Part shown: positions 17,653 to 27,321 of the stretch, piece after piece
Layout: each line of letters opens with the position of its first letter
Position numbering within the stretch: position 1 is the stretch's first letter
Assembly: GCF_002902725.1 (NCBI RefSeq)
Contig: NZ_PPRT01000021.1
Coordinates: 1 to 64,000 of the forward strand
Direction of reading: 5' to 3'
Source of the DNA: Staphylococcus caprae
GTDB lineage: Bacteria; Bacillota; Bacilli; Staphylococcales; Staphylococcaceae
DNA length: 64,000 nt
The notes under the pieces: generated by a model
Told to the model about the DNA's origin: nothing
The model's input: only the letters and a program-made list of their open reading frames with translations
Databases searched by the model: none
Position numbers and translations under genes: made by a program

Positions 17653-18357
17653 TCAATTTGATTCATTTTTGTACTGGTCTAAAATTTGTTTCACATCTTT
17701 AGCACTATCAATAATGACATCCGCTCCATGCAATTCTTCTCTTTTAGCAATCCCAGTGAGTACACCAATGCCTAGTCCTAGTTTAGCATTAATTGCCGTT
17801 TTCATATCGTTGGCTGTATCACCTATCATCGCCACTTGATTTGGTGAAACATCATATGCATCAAATAAGGGTGCCAACACCTTTGGATTAGGTTTCTCTT
17901 CAGCATGTGTTTCTGTAGAGATGATGAGATCGAATAATGATTTCGACTGTGTTTCCTCTAAAAATTGATTCACGCCTTTTTTCGTATCGCTTGTGACAAT
18001 ACCAATTTTATAGCCTTCATTTCTAAGTTCTTGAATCACATCTTGTACGCCTTCAATCCAGTTATTTTCAGGAACTCTCGTATCAACAAGTTCTTGACTT
18101 GTATCTCTTGTCCAGTCCGTTGTATCTTGACCCGTCACATCATTAAAAGATTTAATCATATCTCCTAGAGATCCTGAACCCATCACTGAATCAGGAACAA
18201 TTTTGTCATCGATAATTCCAAGTTGACGATGCGCAACCTCTTTGTCATGAACCGGAAATGTTTCTAATAGTTTATCAACGAGACGGACACCAATTTTCTC
18301 CCAACTTTTATCAAATTCGATGAGCGTGCCATCTTTATCAAATAATATCCATTCCAT
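17653..18357 (-). CDS. HAD-superfamily hydrolase
   Basis: 234 residues. Motif I is FDKDGT with Asp7 and Asp9, motif II is IVTSD, the lysine lies in EEKPNPK, and the last motif is GDTANDMKTA. The helical C1 cap lies between motifs I and II. It belongs to the phosphoglycolate-phosphatase-like group, with unknown substrate. The gene is at the same place (next to ilvE) in S. aureus. SD AGGAGAG precedes the ATG. Cytoplasmic, probably monocistronic. Confidence 0.84.
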   Translation of the reverse strand: MEWILFDKDGTLIEFDKSWEKIGVRLVDKLLETFPVHDKEVAHRQLGIIDDKIVPDSVMGSGSLGDMIKSFNDVTGQDTTDWTRDTSQELVDTRVPENNWIEGVQDVIQELRNEGYKIGIVTSDTKKGVNQFLEETQSKSLFDLIISTETHAEEKPNPKVLAPLFDAYDVSPNQVAMIGDTANDMKTAINAKLGLGIGVLTGIAKREELHGADVIIDSAKDVKQILDQYKNESN

Positions 18358-18469
18358 CTTTACTTCTCTCCTGAAAATGATTTTATTAGTTTATACGTTT
18401 ATCTATTATTGTAATATAGAGACATCGATAATTATAGAAAAGAGGATTGTTATTGATAATAATGGTATT

Positions 18470-18503
18470 TAAAAAGAGCCCTCTCATATGAGAAAGCTCT
18501 TTC
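18470..18503 (-). terminator. Terminator of ilvE
   Basis: Stem AAAGAGC (18473-18479) with GCTCTTT (18496-18502) around the palindrome CTCATATGAG; Ts follow on the minus strand. Confidence 0.8.
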
Positions 18504-18516
18504 TGAAAAAGACAAA

Positions 18517-19593
18517 TTAATATTTAGGGACTTCTACTCTCCAGCCGTATTTATCTTCTAATTTGCCACTTTGGATTCCTGTATAAGTATCGTAAAGTTT
18601 TTGTGTAATTTCACCAGGTTCGTTGTTATTGATAACAATTTCTCTGTCTTCATAGCGAAGTGTACCAACAGGTGAAATAACTGCTGCTGTACCTGAACCA
18701 AATACTTCTGTAAGTTCACCTTTATCGTAAGCATTGAATAATTCTTCGATAGAAACTTTACGTTCTTCAACTTCATATCCTAAATCTTCAGCTAATTGGA
18801 TAATTGATTTTCTAGTGATACCTGGTAAAATACTACCATTTAATGCTGGCGTAACTACTTTTCCATTTTCAACGAAGAAGATGTTCATGCTACCCACTTC
18901 TTCAACATATTTCTGCTCAACACCATCTAGCCATAAAACTTGGTCATATCCGAGCTTGTTAGCATTGGTTTGTGCAAGTAAGCTAGCAGCATAGTTACCA
19001 GCAACTTTAGCGAATCCTACACCACCACGAACGGCACGTACATATTCATCTTCCACATAGATTTTTGTTGCTTTCAATGTGTCTCCACCGTAATAAGCAC
19101 CGGATGGTGATAAGATAATTAATAATTTATATTGTTGAGACGCACGTACACCAAGTATACCTTCTGTTGCGAAGACGAACGGACGAATGTATAAAGATTG
19201 TCCTTCTCCTTCTGGTACCCAATCACGTTCAACATCAATAAGTTGTTTCAATCCTTCTAGTAAAGCCTCTTCATCTACTTCAGGCATTTCTAAACGTGCT
19301 AATGAATTATTAATACGTTTGAAATTTTGGTCTGGACGGAATAAAACGACTTCATCATTATGTTTATATGCTTTAAGACCTTCGAAAACTGCTTGACCAT
19401 AATGTAAACCTTGCGCAGCTGGTGAAACTTCTAATGGTGCGTAAGGCACAATCTTCATATCATGCCAACCTTTATCTGCGTCATAATCCAGACTTAACAT
19501 GTAGTCTGTGAAATATTGACCGAAGCCTAAATTGGATGGATCTGGCTTCTCTTTTAAGTTATCTCGTTGTTCAAATTTTACTTTTTCTGACAT
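18517..19593 (-). CDS. ilvE: Branched-chain amino acid aminotransferase
   Basis: 358 residues, the usual size of bacterial type II BCATs. The pyridoxal-phosphate lysine is Lys196 in [12 protein letters not shown]. Other family blocks are [10 protein letters not shown] near 63 and [10 protein letters not shown] near 135. It interconverts leucine, isoleucine and valine with their 2-oxo acids, feeding branched-chain fatty acid synthesis. A strong SD (AGGAGG) precedes the ATG. A possible CodY site lies upstream; in S. aureus ilvE is part of the CodY regulon. It is a single gene with its own terminator. Confidence 0.95.
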   Translation of the reverse strand: MSEKVKFEQRDNLKEKPDPSNLGFGQYFTDYMLSLDYDADKGWHDMKIVPYAPLEVSPAAQGLHYGQAVFEGLKAYKHNDEVVLFRPDQNFKRINNSLARLEMPEVDEEALLEGLKQLIDVERDWVPEGEGQSLYIRPFVFATEGILGVRASQQYKLLIILSPSGAYYGGDTLKATKIYVEDEYVRAVRGGVGFAKVAGNYAASLLAQTNANKLGYDQVLWLDGVEQKYVEEVGSMNIFFVENGKVVTPALNGSILPGITRKSIIQLAEDLGYEVEERKVSIEELFNAYDKGELTEVFGSGTAAVISPVGTLRYEDREIVINNNEPGEITQKLYDTYTGIQSGKLEDKYGWRVEVPKY

Positions 19594-19670
19594 GATTATT
19601 GCCTCCTAATAATTTCTCCCAATCGAATAGTTATACTAGATTATATCAATCGTATATTTACTATTCAATA

Positions 19671-19685
19671 AGTTTTCTAAATATT
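19671..19685 (-). promoter_or_regulatory. Possible CodY box upstream of ilvE
   Basis: Read on the minus strand, AATATTTAGAAAACT matches the CodY consensus AATTTTCWGAAAATT at 12 of 15 positions and lies about 80 bases before the ilvE ATG. Such sites are common by chance in A/T-rich DNA. Confidence 0.35.
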
Positions 19686-19811
19686 CAAAATAAATACCCA
19701 AATGTAATTATGTATTCTTAATTAGTTAAACATTACCATACTAAAGTTACAAGTTTCGTTATTTATATTATACAAAATACTTGAATAAGAAATTAACTTC
19801 GCAACAAATTA

Positions 19812-19848
19812 AAAAAACCCCTTTTAAAGAATTTTAACTTTAAAAGGA
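19812..19848 (-). terminator. Terminator of the tdh-like gene
   Basis: A perfect 10-bp stem, CCTTTTAAAG (19820-19829) with CTTTAAAAGG (19838-19847), is followed on the minus strand by a run of seven Ts. Confidence 0.9.
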
Positions 19849-19886
19849 GTAAAAAATAAGTGAACTTCGTTGTAAATAGTGAGTGG

Positions 19887-20849
19887 TTATTTAGCAACCT
19901 TTTCTTTCTCTTCGATAGCCTCAAGCATTACCTTTGTCATTGAAGCTAAATCATACTTAGGATCAAATCCCCATTCGCCACGAGAACAACTTGTATCAAT
20001 ACTATCTGGCCAAGTTGATGCAATTTGTTGACGGTCTGGATCAACATCATAATCTAATTCAAAGTCTGGATAAAATTCTTGAATCGCATTCTTAACCATT
20101 TCAGGTTCAATACTCATTGCACTTAAGTTATATCCATTGCGTGTTTCTAATTTAGCACCATCAGCTTCCATTAATTTAATAATGGCATCGATTGCATCAT
20201 CCATGTACATCATATCCATGTATGTGTCTTTATCGATATAACTTGTATAACGACCTTCTCTCACTGCTTTAAAGTATATTTCTACTGCATAGTCTGTTGT
20301 ACCTCCGCCAGGCTCTTTCACATGTGAAATAAGTCCAGGGAATCTTACACTACGAGTGTCTACACCAAACTTAACGAAATAATACTGGCATAATAATTCA
20401 CCTGCGACTTTATTTACACCATACATCGTTGTAGGCTGTTGAATTGTTACCTGTGGCGTATTGACTTTAGGCGTTGACGCACCAAACGCCCCAATAGAAC
20501 TTGGTGTAAAGAATTGCAAGTGATATGTACGTGCCGCTTCTAAGGCATTCATTAACCCACCCATATTTAAATCCCATGCAAATAATGGGTTCTTTTCAGC
20601 AGTCGCAGATAATAATGCTGCCATATGCATCAATGTATCTGCTTCAAAGTCTTTTACTAATTCAAACATATGATCTTTATCTGTAACATCTAAAATTTCG
20701 AACGGTCCATTTTGAACCGGAGAATCGACTTCAGGTTCCCTTATATCAGTAGCCAATACATTTTCAGTACCGTAAATTTCCCTACATTTCACAACTAACT
20801 CGGTTCCAATTTGGCCTAATGCGCCTGTAATCATTATCTTTTTCATCAC
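19887..20849 (-). CDS. SDR-type L-threonine dehydrogenase-like NAD-dependent epimerase/dehydratase
   Basis: 320 residues of the extended SDR family. The NAD loop GALGQIG is at 9-15, and the catalytic Tyr143 and Lys147 are in YGVNKVAG with Ser117/118 before them. [20 protein letters not shown] and the following [10 protein letters not shown] stretch are typical of SDR-type threonine dehydrogenases and unlike sugar epimerases. The product, 2-amino-3-oxobutyrate, is the substrate of kbl, found about 10 kb away on the same strand, so threonine breakdown to glycine and acetyl-CoA is likely. Two ATGs in tandem give equal starts. A cre-like site lies upstream. Confidence 0.82.
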   Translation of the reverse strand: MMKKIMITGALGQIGTELVVKCREIYGTENVLATDIREPEVDSPVQNGPFEILDVTDKDHMFELVKDFEADTLMHMAALLSATAEKNPLFAWDLNMGGLMNALEAARTYHLQFFTPSSIGAFGASTPKVNTPQVTIQQPTTMYGVNKVAGELLCQYYFVKFGVDTRSVRFPGLISHVKEPGGGTTDYAVEIYFKAVREGRYTSYIDKDTYMDMMYMDDAIDAIIKLMEADGAKLETRNGYNLSAMSIEPEMVKNAIQEFYPDFELDYDVDPDRQQIASTWPDSIDTSCSRGEWGFDPKYDLASMTKVMLEAIEEKEKVAK

Positions 20850-21159
20850 GAAATCTCCCCTTGTTCATTTATAAAAATGCGATGTCCTTCTGATATGTAC
20901 ATATTCTTAATTTACATCTATATTATATTATAAAAGCGCTTTCTTGTATATGTAGTGAGCACATAATTGTATGAAAATAATATTTGGAGTTTTAAAATTT
21001 GGAGTTATAACCATATTAGTGACTGTGCTTTATACTCAGTGATTTTACTTTTTGTTAAATAGGTCTAAATTTAAAGTTAAAAATTTTAATAAAATAATTA
21101 TCTATTCTTTTTATATGGTAATATTACATTGTAAATCCATTTTTATAAAGGAGGAAAAT
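20850..21159. promoter_or_regulatory. Divergent intergenic region, tdh-like gene / 5'-nucleotidase
   Basis: 310 bases holding both promoters. AAAAGCGCTTTCTT at 20933-20946 is a cre-like palindrome at the tdh-like side (11 of 14 positions on the minus strand). Two exact copies of ATTTGGAGTT (20982-20991 and 20997-21006) lie 15 bases apart, a spacing that suits a tandem-binding activator for the nucleotidase gene. No RNA gene is seen. Confidence 0.45.
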
Positions 21160-22887
21160 ATGAAGAGAATACTTATTAGTATCATCATTACACTACTCGT
21201 TGGTTTAGGTATTGTACCTAACGTAAATGACGTCTTTGCAGCTGAACATACGAGTTCGAGTCACTCGAATCAAGACCAGTCTCTAAGTAAACATAAGATA
21301 TTACATACAAATGATATTCACGGTCGCTTTGTAGAAGAAAAAGGTCGTGTGATAGGCATGCCAAAATTAAAAGGATTAAAAAATAAAGAAAATCCTGATT
21401 TAGTTCTAGATTCAGGAGATGCCTTTCAAGGATTACCTGTTTCAAACCATTCAAAAGGTGAAGAAATGGCTGAAGCGATGAATACGGTTGGTTATAATGC
21501 CATGGCTATCGGTAACCATGAATTCGACTTTGGCTATAACCAATTATTAAAGTTACAAAGTAAAGTGAAATTTCCGATGCTTTCTTCTAATATTTATAAA
21601 AACGGCAAAAGAGTTTTCAAACCTTCCACAGTGATTAAAAGGAATGGCGTACGTTATGGAATTATTGGTGTCACAACTCCAGAAACCAAAATTAAAACTT
21701 CTCCAGACGCTGTTAAGAATGTAGAGTTTAAAGATCCTTTAAATAGCGTTAAAAATGCTATGAAACACATTGACGGCAAAGTTGACGTTTATATTGTTTT
21801 ATCTCACCTTGGTATCGATAAAAATACGAAAGAACAGTGGCGAGGCGATTATTTAACGGATCAATTATCGAAGGACAAATCATTTAAACAACCTATTATT
21901 GTATTAGACGGTCATTCTCACACGGCTATTAAACATGGTATGAAATTTCATAATGACATCTTAGCTCAGACTGGGACTGCTTTAGAAAATGTTGGTAAAA
22001 TTGATTTCACTTTTAACCATGGTAAAGTTTCAGATTTAACAGCGAGTCTGATTAATGTTAAAGACACAAGCAATGTGAAAGCTGACCCAGCTCTTGAAAA
22101 ACAAGTCAATAAAGCAAATGATGAATTCAAAAAACAAACTTCCACTGTTGTCATTCCTAATAATAAAGTCGAATTAAACGGCGAAAGAAATATAGCTCGT
22201 AAACAAGAAACAAATCTAGGCAATTTAATTACGGATGCAATGGAAGATTATGCAACTAAGAACTTTAAACATAAACCTGATTTCGCTATCACAAATGGTG
22301 GCGGTATTCGTGCATCAATTTCCAAAGGGAAGGTTACAAAATATGATATTATATCTGTTCTTCCTTTCGGTAATTTAATATCTCAAATTAAAGTTAAAGG
22401 TTCAGATGTGAAGAAAGCTTTTGAACATAGCTTAAGTGCACCAACTGAAACTAAGAATGGCAAGAAACAACTCTCATCAAACGGCGGTTTCTTACAGGTT
22501 TCTAAATCCATACGCGTTTATTATGATATCAATCAAAAATCTGGTTCAAGAGTGAAAGACATTCAAGTGGTTAATCACGATACTGGAAAGTTTGAAAAAT
22601 TAGACCCTAATAAGACATATTATGTAGCTACGAATGACTTCACTGCTAATAAAGGTGATGGCTATGATATGTTTGGAGGAAAACGTGAAGAAGGTATTTC
22701 GTTAGACGAAGTTGTAGGCAGTTATATCCAAAAACATGATCTAAGTAAATATAATACTACTCATCCTGTAAGAGTGATTAATGGTAAACCAAGCTCAGCT
22801 AAGAAATCCACAAGTGATTCTAACCAACATACTCACTCTAAAAATTCAACATCAAAAACAGCACAACCTCATAAGAAGTCAGCATAA
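21160..22887 (+). CDS. Secreted 5'-nucleotidase (AdsA-like) without sortase anchor
   Basis: 575 residues. A signal peptide (MKRILIS, hydrophobic core to about residue 20, likely cut after VFA at 27) directs export. Metallophosphatase motifs follow: TNDIHG (50-55), DSGDAFQG (84-91), GNHEFD (118-123) and a later DGHSHT. The C-terminal nucleotidase domain has NGGGIRASI. S. aureus AdsA makes adenosine from AMP and evades immunity, but is about 770 residues and ends in LPXTG. Here the protein ends in a basic Ser/Lys/His tail with no LPXTG. The frame is open from 21052, but the ATG at 21160 has the SD AAAGGAGG. Phosphate or purine scavenging is an alternative role. Confidence 0.87.
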   Translation: MKRILISIIITLLVGLGIVPNVNDVFAAEHTSSSHSNQDQSLSKHKILHTNDIHGRFVEEKGRVIGMPKLKGLKNKENPDLVLDSGDAFQGLPVSNHSKGEEMAEAMNTVGYNAMAIGNHEFDFGYNQLLKLQSKVKFPMLSSNIYKNGKRVFKPSTVIKRNGVRYGIIGVTTPETKIKTSPDAVKNVEFKDPLNSVKNAMKHIDGKVDVYIVLSHLGIDKNTKEQWRGDYLTDQLSKDKSFKQPIIVLDGHSHTAIKHGMKFHNDILAQTGTALENVGKIDFTFNHGKVSDLTASLINVKDTSNVKADPALEKQVNKANDEFKKQTSTVVIPNNKVELNGERNIARKQETNLGNLITDAMEDYATKNFKHKPDFAITNGGGIRASISKGKVTKYDIISVLPFGNLISQIKVKGSDVKKAFEHSLSAPTETKNGKKQLSSNGGFLQVSKSIRVYYDINQKSGSRVKDIQVVNHDTGKFEKLDPNKTYYVATNDFTANKGDGYDMFGGKREEGISLDEVVGSYIQKHDLSKYNTTHPVRVINGKPSSAKKSTSDSNQHTHSKNSTSKTAQPHKKSA

Positions 22888-22891
22888 AAAT

Positions 22892-22935
22892 AAAGTGACT
22901 CTGAGTTGAACCTCTATTCTCAGAGTCACTTTTTA
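22892..22935. terminator. Bidirectional terminator, nucleotidase / araB
   Basis: A perfect 14-bp stem, AAAGTGACTCTGAG (22892-22905) with CTCAGAGTCACTTT (22919-22932), is followed by Ts on the plus strand and by A/T-rich sequence on the other side. It serves both convergent genes. Confidence 0.9.
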
Positions 22936-22951
22936 AAATTTAATGATCGTT

Positions 22952-24586
22952 CTATACTTCCATTAGTTTACCCACATTGCGCATAATTCTCGCTTTTTTA
23001 TAACCATGTATGTCATGAAGTTCTTTATACGCACTAAATAACTTTTTGTAACGTTTCACTTTCTCTGGTGTTGGCTCAATTTCATATAGTACAGGTTCTT
23101 TCATTGCACCAATTGCCTGATTTAAATTACTATGTGCCCCACCACATAACGCACCTAGTATTGCTGCTCCTATAGCAGGTGCATACTCACTATCAATGAT
23201 TGTAATTTTTTTATTTAACACGTTAGCGTAAATATCCATCATTAGAGGATTCTTTTTAGGAATACCACCACAAGCGAAGACTTCTTCTACATCCATATTC
23301 CAACTTTGATACTGTTGCATAATCATTTTAGTACCGAACGCAGTAGCTTCTAAATAAGCACGATATATTTCTTCATGAGTTGTTTGTAAAGACATTCCAA
23401 ATATACAACCTTTAAGATTGCTATCACTAAGTACACTTCTATTACCATTGTGCCAATCTAACACAACCAACCCACTCTCACCTGGTAATTGATGTTCAAC
23501 TTTTTCATTTAATAATTCAAATATTGAAATGTCTCTTTGTTGTGCTTCATCTACATATTCTTTCGGTGCTTGTTTCGCAACGTATTCAAACAAATCTCCA
23601 ACTGCTGATTGACCAGCTTCGTATGCATACAATTCCGGAATAATTGCGCCTTTTACCGAACCAGAGATACCTGGGACTTTATGTTGTTCCTCATTAAGCA
23701 TCAAATGACATGTGCTCGTACCGATAACCATCGTCATTTGTTTATCTTTTTGTGAACCAATACCTAATAAACTAGAATGGGCGTCGATAATAAATGGGCT
23801 GACCTTTGTTTCTTTACTCAAACCTAATTTCTGAGCCATTTCTTTAGATATTGTACCAACTGTTTCTCCAATTTTTACGATTGGCGCATCGACTTTGTCA
23901 CGCACGATTGCAGATAATTCATCGTCGACTTTATCAAATAAATCATAATGGAATCCTTCATTTTCTTCCCAAAATGATTTGAAACCAAGCCCACAATTCG
24001 ATCTCACATTTTGACCAGTAAGTTGGTTAACAATCCAATCACCGGCTTCCATAATATTCTGAGTCACATTCATAACTTCAGGCGCTTTATTTTTCACTTC
24101 CATAATTTTTGGAATCATCCATTCACTGCTCACATTAAATCCATAATATCCTAGCCAACGATTTTGGTTATCTAGTGCTGTTTGAAATAGTAAATCTGCT
24201 TCAGCTTGAGCTCCATGATGTTTCCATAATTTGACGTATGCGTGCGGATTATTTTCGAACCCCGGCAGGTTATGAATCGGTGTTAAATGTTCATCTGTAA
24301 ACATGACCGTAGAAGATGTGAAATCTATTCCAATTCCTACGATTTCACTTGCATCGACACCAGATTCTTCAATAATTGCTGGTATCCCTTCTTCTAAAAC
24401 TTCCATATAGTCATTACTATTTTGTAAAGAAAAACTTTGAGGTAACTTTGTACCATTTAATGATCGTTCTATTGTGCCATGTGTATACGGCTTTACATAC
24501 TTAGCAACAATGCTCCCATTATCTGTATTCACTAAAAAAGCTCTACCTGAGCCTGTACCATAATCTACACCTATACTATATGTCAT
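22952..24586 (-). CDS. araB: FGGY-family kinase, ribulokinase type
   Basis: 544 residues. The N-terminal actin-like ATPase motif is GVDYGTGSGR (6-15), with later ATP loops at IGTSTCHL and ACGGIPKKNP. Length and the GTGSGRA motif fit AraB ribulokinase rather than glycerol or xylulose kinases. No araA or araD is nearby. The divergent genes are a TarJ-like ribulose-5-phosphate reductase and a polyol permease, so the kinase may act on ribitol, arabitol or ribulose (inference). S. aureus has an araB here too but, as I recall, without these neighbours. A cre-like site lies upstream, suggesting glucose repression. Confidence 0.82.
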   Translation of the reverse strand: MTYSIGVDYGTGSGRAFLVNTDNGSIVAKYVKPYTHGTIERSLNGTKLPQSFSLQNSNDYMEVLEEGIPAIIEESGVDASEIVGIGIDFTSSTVMFTDEHLTPIHNLPGFENNPHAYVKLWKHHGAQAEADLLFQTALDNQNRWLGYYGFNVSSEWMIPKIMEVKNKAPEVMNVTQNIMEAGDWIVNQLTGQNVRSNCGLGFKSFWEENEGFHYDLFDKVDDELSAIVRDKVDAPIVKIGETVGTISKEMAQKLGLSKETKVSPFIIDAHSSLLGIGSQKDKQMTMVIGTSTCHLMLNEEQHKVPGISGSVKGAIIPELYAYEAGQSAVGDLFEYVAKQAPKEYVDEAQQRDISIFELLNEKVEHQLPGESGLVVLDWHNGNRSVLSDSNLKGCIFGMSLQTTHEEIYRAYLEATAFGTKMIMQQYQSWNMDVEEVFACGGIPKKNPLMMDIYANVLNKKITIIDSEYAPAIGAAILGALCGGAHSNLNQAIGAMKEPVLYEIEPTPEKVKRYKKLFSAYKELHDIHGYKKARIMRNVGKLMEV

Positions 24587-24638
24587 TCGTAATACCCCCG
24601 ATAGTATCTATCTTTAACATCTCTTTATCAATAGCTTA

Positions 24639-24652
24639 AGAAAGCGTTTTCT
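24639..24652 (-). promoter_or_regulatory. cre-like site upstream of araB
   Basis: AGAAAGCGTTTTCT is a near-perfect palindrome matching the CcpA consensus at 12 of 14 positions, 53 bases before the araB ATG. Confidence 0.6.
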
Positions 24653-24734
24653 TAAATAATAAGCATAAATAAACAATAAATCAATGATAAAGTTTCCAAC
24701 GAAACATAAATGTGCAGATTTTGAACAAAAGTGA

Positions 24735-24764
24735 TTGACAATTACAATTGTAAGCGTTTACTAT
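24735..24764 (+). promoter_or_regulatory. Promoter of the pentitol operon with overlapping cre site and palindrome
   Basis: TTGACA (24735-24740) and TACTAT (24759-24764) are 18 bases apart. The spacer holds the palindrome TTACAATTGTAA (24742-24753), a plausible operator. TGTAAGCGTTTACT (24749-24762) matches the cre consensus at 13 of 14 positions and covers the -10, so CcpA would block transcription. Confidence 0.7.
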
Positions 24765-24814
24765 TATTCACATAAACAAAAAAGAGCAATCGAATTAAGG
24801 GGAGTTGAACATAA

Positions 24815-25882
24815 ATGAGCATTAATGCAGATGCATATCGTTTAGTAAAACCGGGAGAATTTGAATTCACTACTATCACACATGAATTTAACGATGGAGA
24901 TGTCATCGTAAATCCTAAAAAAGCAAGTGTGTGTCACGCAGATTTACGTTATTACACAGGTAATCGTCGTAAAGAAGCGTTAGAGAAAAAATTACCTATG
25001 GCATTATTCCATGAAGGTATTGGCACAATCGAAGAATCGAAACATCCTAATTTTAATAAAGGCGACAAAGTAGTGATTGTACCAAATATTCCATCTCGTC
25101 TTAGAACAGGTGATTTCGCAGAGACAGATTTATTAGATAATTACGATGAAAATGCCGTGTTTATGGGTAGCGGTTATGACGGTATTTGCCAAAATAGAAT
25201 GGTCGTACCTGGAGAAAATATCGTAAAAATTCCTGATCATTTGGATGAAGACGTCGCATTATTAGCAGAACTTTGTTCTGTATCACTATTTCCAATTAAT
25301 CAATTAAAAGAAGTCACAACTCAGTCTTCTCCTCAAGTAGCAGTCTTTGGTGACGGACCTGTAGGCTATCTTGCTGCTACTGCACTTCACTACATTTATG
25401 GTATCGATAAAGAAAATTTAATTGTCTTCGGTGCGATTGAAGAGAAATTAAAATCATTCGAAAGTTTTGCTACAACGCATCTTGTTTTTGATTATGACTT
25501 TAACAGTCATAGAGGTGTACATACTGTGTTTGAATGTTGTGGTGGTAAATTCTCAGAGTCAGCAATTAACCAAGCGATTGATTTAATCGATCGTCAAGGC
25601 CAACTCGTATTGATGGGTGTCACTGAAGAACTTGTTGGAATAAATACGAGAGATGTCTTAGAAAAAGGATTAACTCTATCTGGTAGTTCTCGAAGTACAA
25701 AAAGAGAATTCGAACAATTAATTCAAGCATTCGAAAACGAGGAATACCAAGAAGCGTTAAAAAAATTAATTCCAGAAGATTACTATGATATTTATAGCAC
25801 TGAGGATCTTAAAAAAGCAATGGATGACACTGCAGCTCATAAAGGTTGGAAGAAAACATATCTTCAATATCACTGGGCTTAG
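24815..25882 (+). CDS. Zinc-dependent dehydrogenase, TarJ-like ribulose-5-phosphate reductase / pentitol-phosphate dehydrogenase
   Basis: 355 residues of the medium-chain dehydrogenase family. Cys40 in SVCHADLRYYTG and His66-Glu67 in FHEGIG are the catalytic zinc ligands; the nucleotide loop is GDGPVG. The sequence resembles TarJ, which reduces ribulose-5-phosphate to ribitol-5-phosphate for wall teichoic acid. Here it is not beside tarI but leads an operon with a permease and is under a cre site, so the catabolic direction (ribitol- or arabitol-phosphate to pentulose-phosphate) is more likely (inference). SD GGGGAG precedes the ATG; the permease follows after 27 bases. Confidence 0.8.
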   Translation: MSINADAYRLVKPGEFEFTTITHEFNDGDVIVNPKKASVCHADLRYYTGNRRKEALEKKLPMALFHEGIGTIEESKHPNFNKGDKVVIVPNIPSRLRTGDFAETDLLDNYDENAVFMGSGYDGICQNRMVVPGENIVKIPDHLDEDVALLAELCSVSLFPINQLKEVTTQSSPQVAVFGDGPVGYLAATALHYIYGIDKENLIVFGAIEEKLKSFESFATTHLVFDYDFNSHRGVHTVFECCGGKFSESAINQAIDLIDRQGQLVLMGVTEELVGINTRDVLEKGLTLSGSSRSTKREFEQLIQAFENEEYQEALKKLIPEDYYDIYSTEDLKKAMDDTAAHKGWKKTYLQYHWA

Positions 25883-25909
25883 GTTAATTACATCTAAGGA
25901 GAGAGTCAT

Positions 25910-27145
25910 ATGATAAATCAAAACACTATTTTAGGTATGCCACGCAAAATTGTTTGGGGATATATAGGTATACTTGTCTTTATGATGGGTGATGGCTTAG
26001 AAATTGGATGGCTAAGTCCATACTTACAACATAATGGTTTTAATAGTCACGAAGTAAGTTGGTTATTCAGTTGTTACGGTATAACAGTAGCCATTGCAAG
26101 TTGGTTCAGTGGTGTACTTGCAGAAGCACTTGGTGGAAAACGTACGATGTTTATTGGGCTCATTTTATATGTGATTGGAACTGTCTGCTTCGTAGGTATT
26201 GCCCTACCATCAGAAAGTTTAGCAATTATGTATCCAGCTTATGCATTAAGAGGACTAGGTTATCCACTATTCGCCTATTCTTTCTTAGTTTGGATTTCTT
26301 ATCGTTCTGAACAACGTACTTTAGGCGCAGCAGTTGGCTGGTTCTGGCTCGTCTTTACTGGCGGTTTAAATGTGCTAGGTGCGTTATACTCAATTTTCGC
26401 GATTAAATATTTCGGACATATTGGAACATTATGGAGCTCACTCTTCTGGGTTATTCTCGGTGCTATTTTAGCGTTAGCGTTGAATCGAGATAAATTACCT
26501 ACGGATAAAAGTAATGCTAAATCTAAATTATTAGAGATGGGCAAAGGTTTTACAATTGTAGTGGAACAACCTAAAGTTCTTTTAGGCGGTATTGTCCGTG
26601 TAATTAACACAACTGCACAATTTGCATTTCCTGTATTCCTACCTCTCTATTTAGAACATTATGGTATTCCTACCTCTAAATGGCTTGCTGTATGGTCAGC
26701 TATTTTCTTCGGAAATATCGTCTTTAATCTAATTTGGGGAATGATCGGTGATAAAATTGGTTGTCGTAATACTGTTATGATTTTTGGTGGTATTGGTAGT
26801 GGTATTTCATGTCTATTAATGGGCTATGTGCCTATTTGGACTCATGGTAATATTATCTTACTTACAGTAGTCGGTGTTGCTTGGGGTATCTTCATCGCAG
26901 CTTATGTTCCTTTAACTGCTTTAATCCCTTCACTCGTTAAGAAAGACAAAGGTGCAACACTTTCTATATTAAACTTAGGTGCAGGTTTACCTGTATTCGT
27001 AGGTCCTATGATTGTACGATTCTTCTTAGATCCTTTAGGTGATTTAGGAGTCATTTGGATTCTTGGTATATTGTATTTCATTAGTACTATTTTAACGTTC
27101 TTTATAAAGATGCCTAAAAGCCAACAATACGGCGAAATAGAATAG
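25910..27145 (+). CDS. MFS permease, polyol (ribitol/arabitol) type
   Basis: 411 residues with about 12 transmembrane segments. MGDGLEIGWLSPYLQ in the first helix and the loop GGKRTM between helices 2 and 3 resemble the RbtT/DalT/CsbX polyol permease family. It probably brings a pentitol into the cell by proton symport for the kinase and dehydrogenase encoded beside it. SD AAGGAGAG precedes the ATG. A terminator follows. The exact sugar alcohol cannot be told. Confidence 0.8.
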   Translation: MINQNTILGMPRKIVWGYIGILVFMMGDGLEIGWLSPYLQHNGFNSHEVSWLFSCYGITVAIASWFSGVLAEALGGKRTMFIGLILYVIGTVCFVGIALPSESLAIMYPAYALRGLGYPLFAYSFLVWISYRSEQRTLGAAVGWFWLVFTGGLNVLGALYSIFAIKYFGHIGTLWSSLFWVILGAILALALNRDKLPTDKSNAKSKLLEMGKGFTIVVEQPKVLLGGIVRVINTTAQFAFPVFLPLYLEHYGIPTSKWLAVWSAIFFGNIVFNLIWGMIGDKIGCRNTVMIFGGIGSGISCLLMGYVPIWTHGNIILLTVVGVAWGIFIAAYVPLTALIPSLVKKDKGATLSILNLGAGLPVFVGPMIVRFFLDPLGDLGVIWILGILYFISTILTFFIKMPKSQQYGEIE

Positions 27146-27150
27146 GTAAT

Positions 27151-27196
27151 AGGCTGTAGAGAGAATTAGATTCCTTTCTTTCTACAGCCTTTTCTC
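27151..27196 (+). terminator. Terminator after the permease gene
   Basis: A perfect 10-bp stem, AGGCTGTAGA (27151-27160) with TCTACAGCCT (27181-27190), followed by TTTT. Confidence 0.75.
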
Positions 27197-27321
27197 TTCG
27201 TTTGTTATAATAACGTTGAAGATAACTCTTATTTATTGAAAATTAATATAAAATCTCGAGATACAAATACATATCATACATTTTACACAAATCAATGATA
27301 TCGAAAATGGAGACGACGCCT

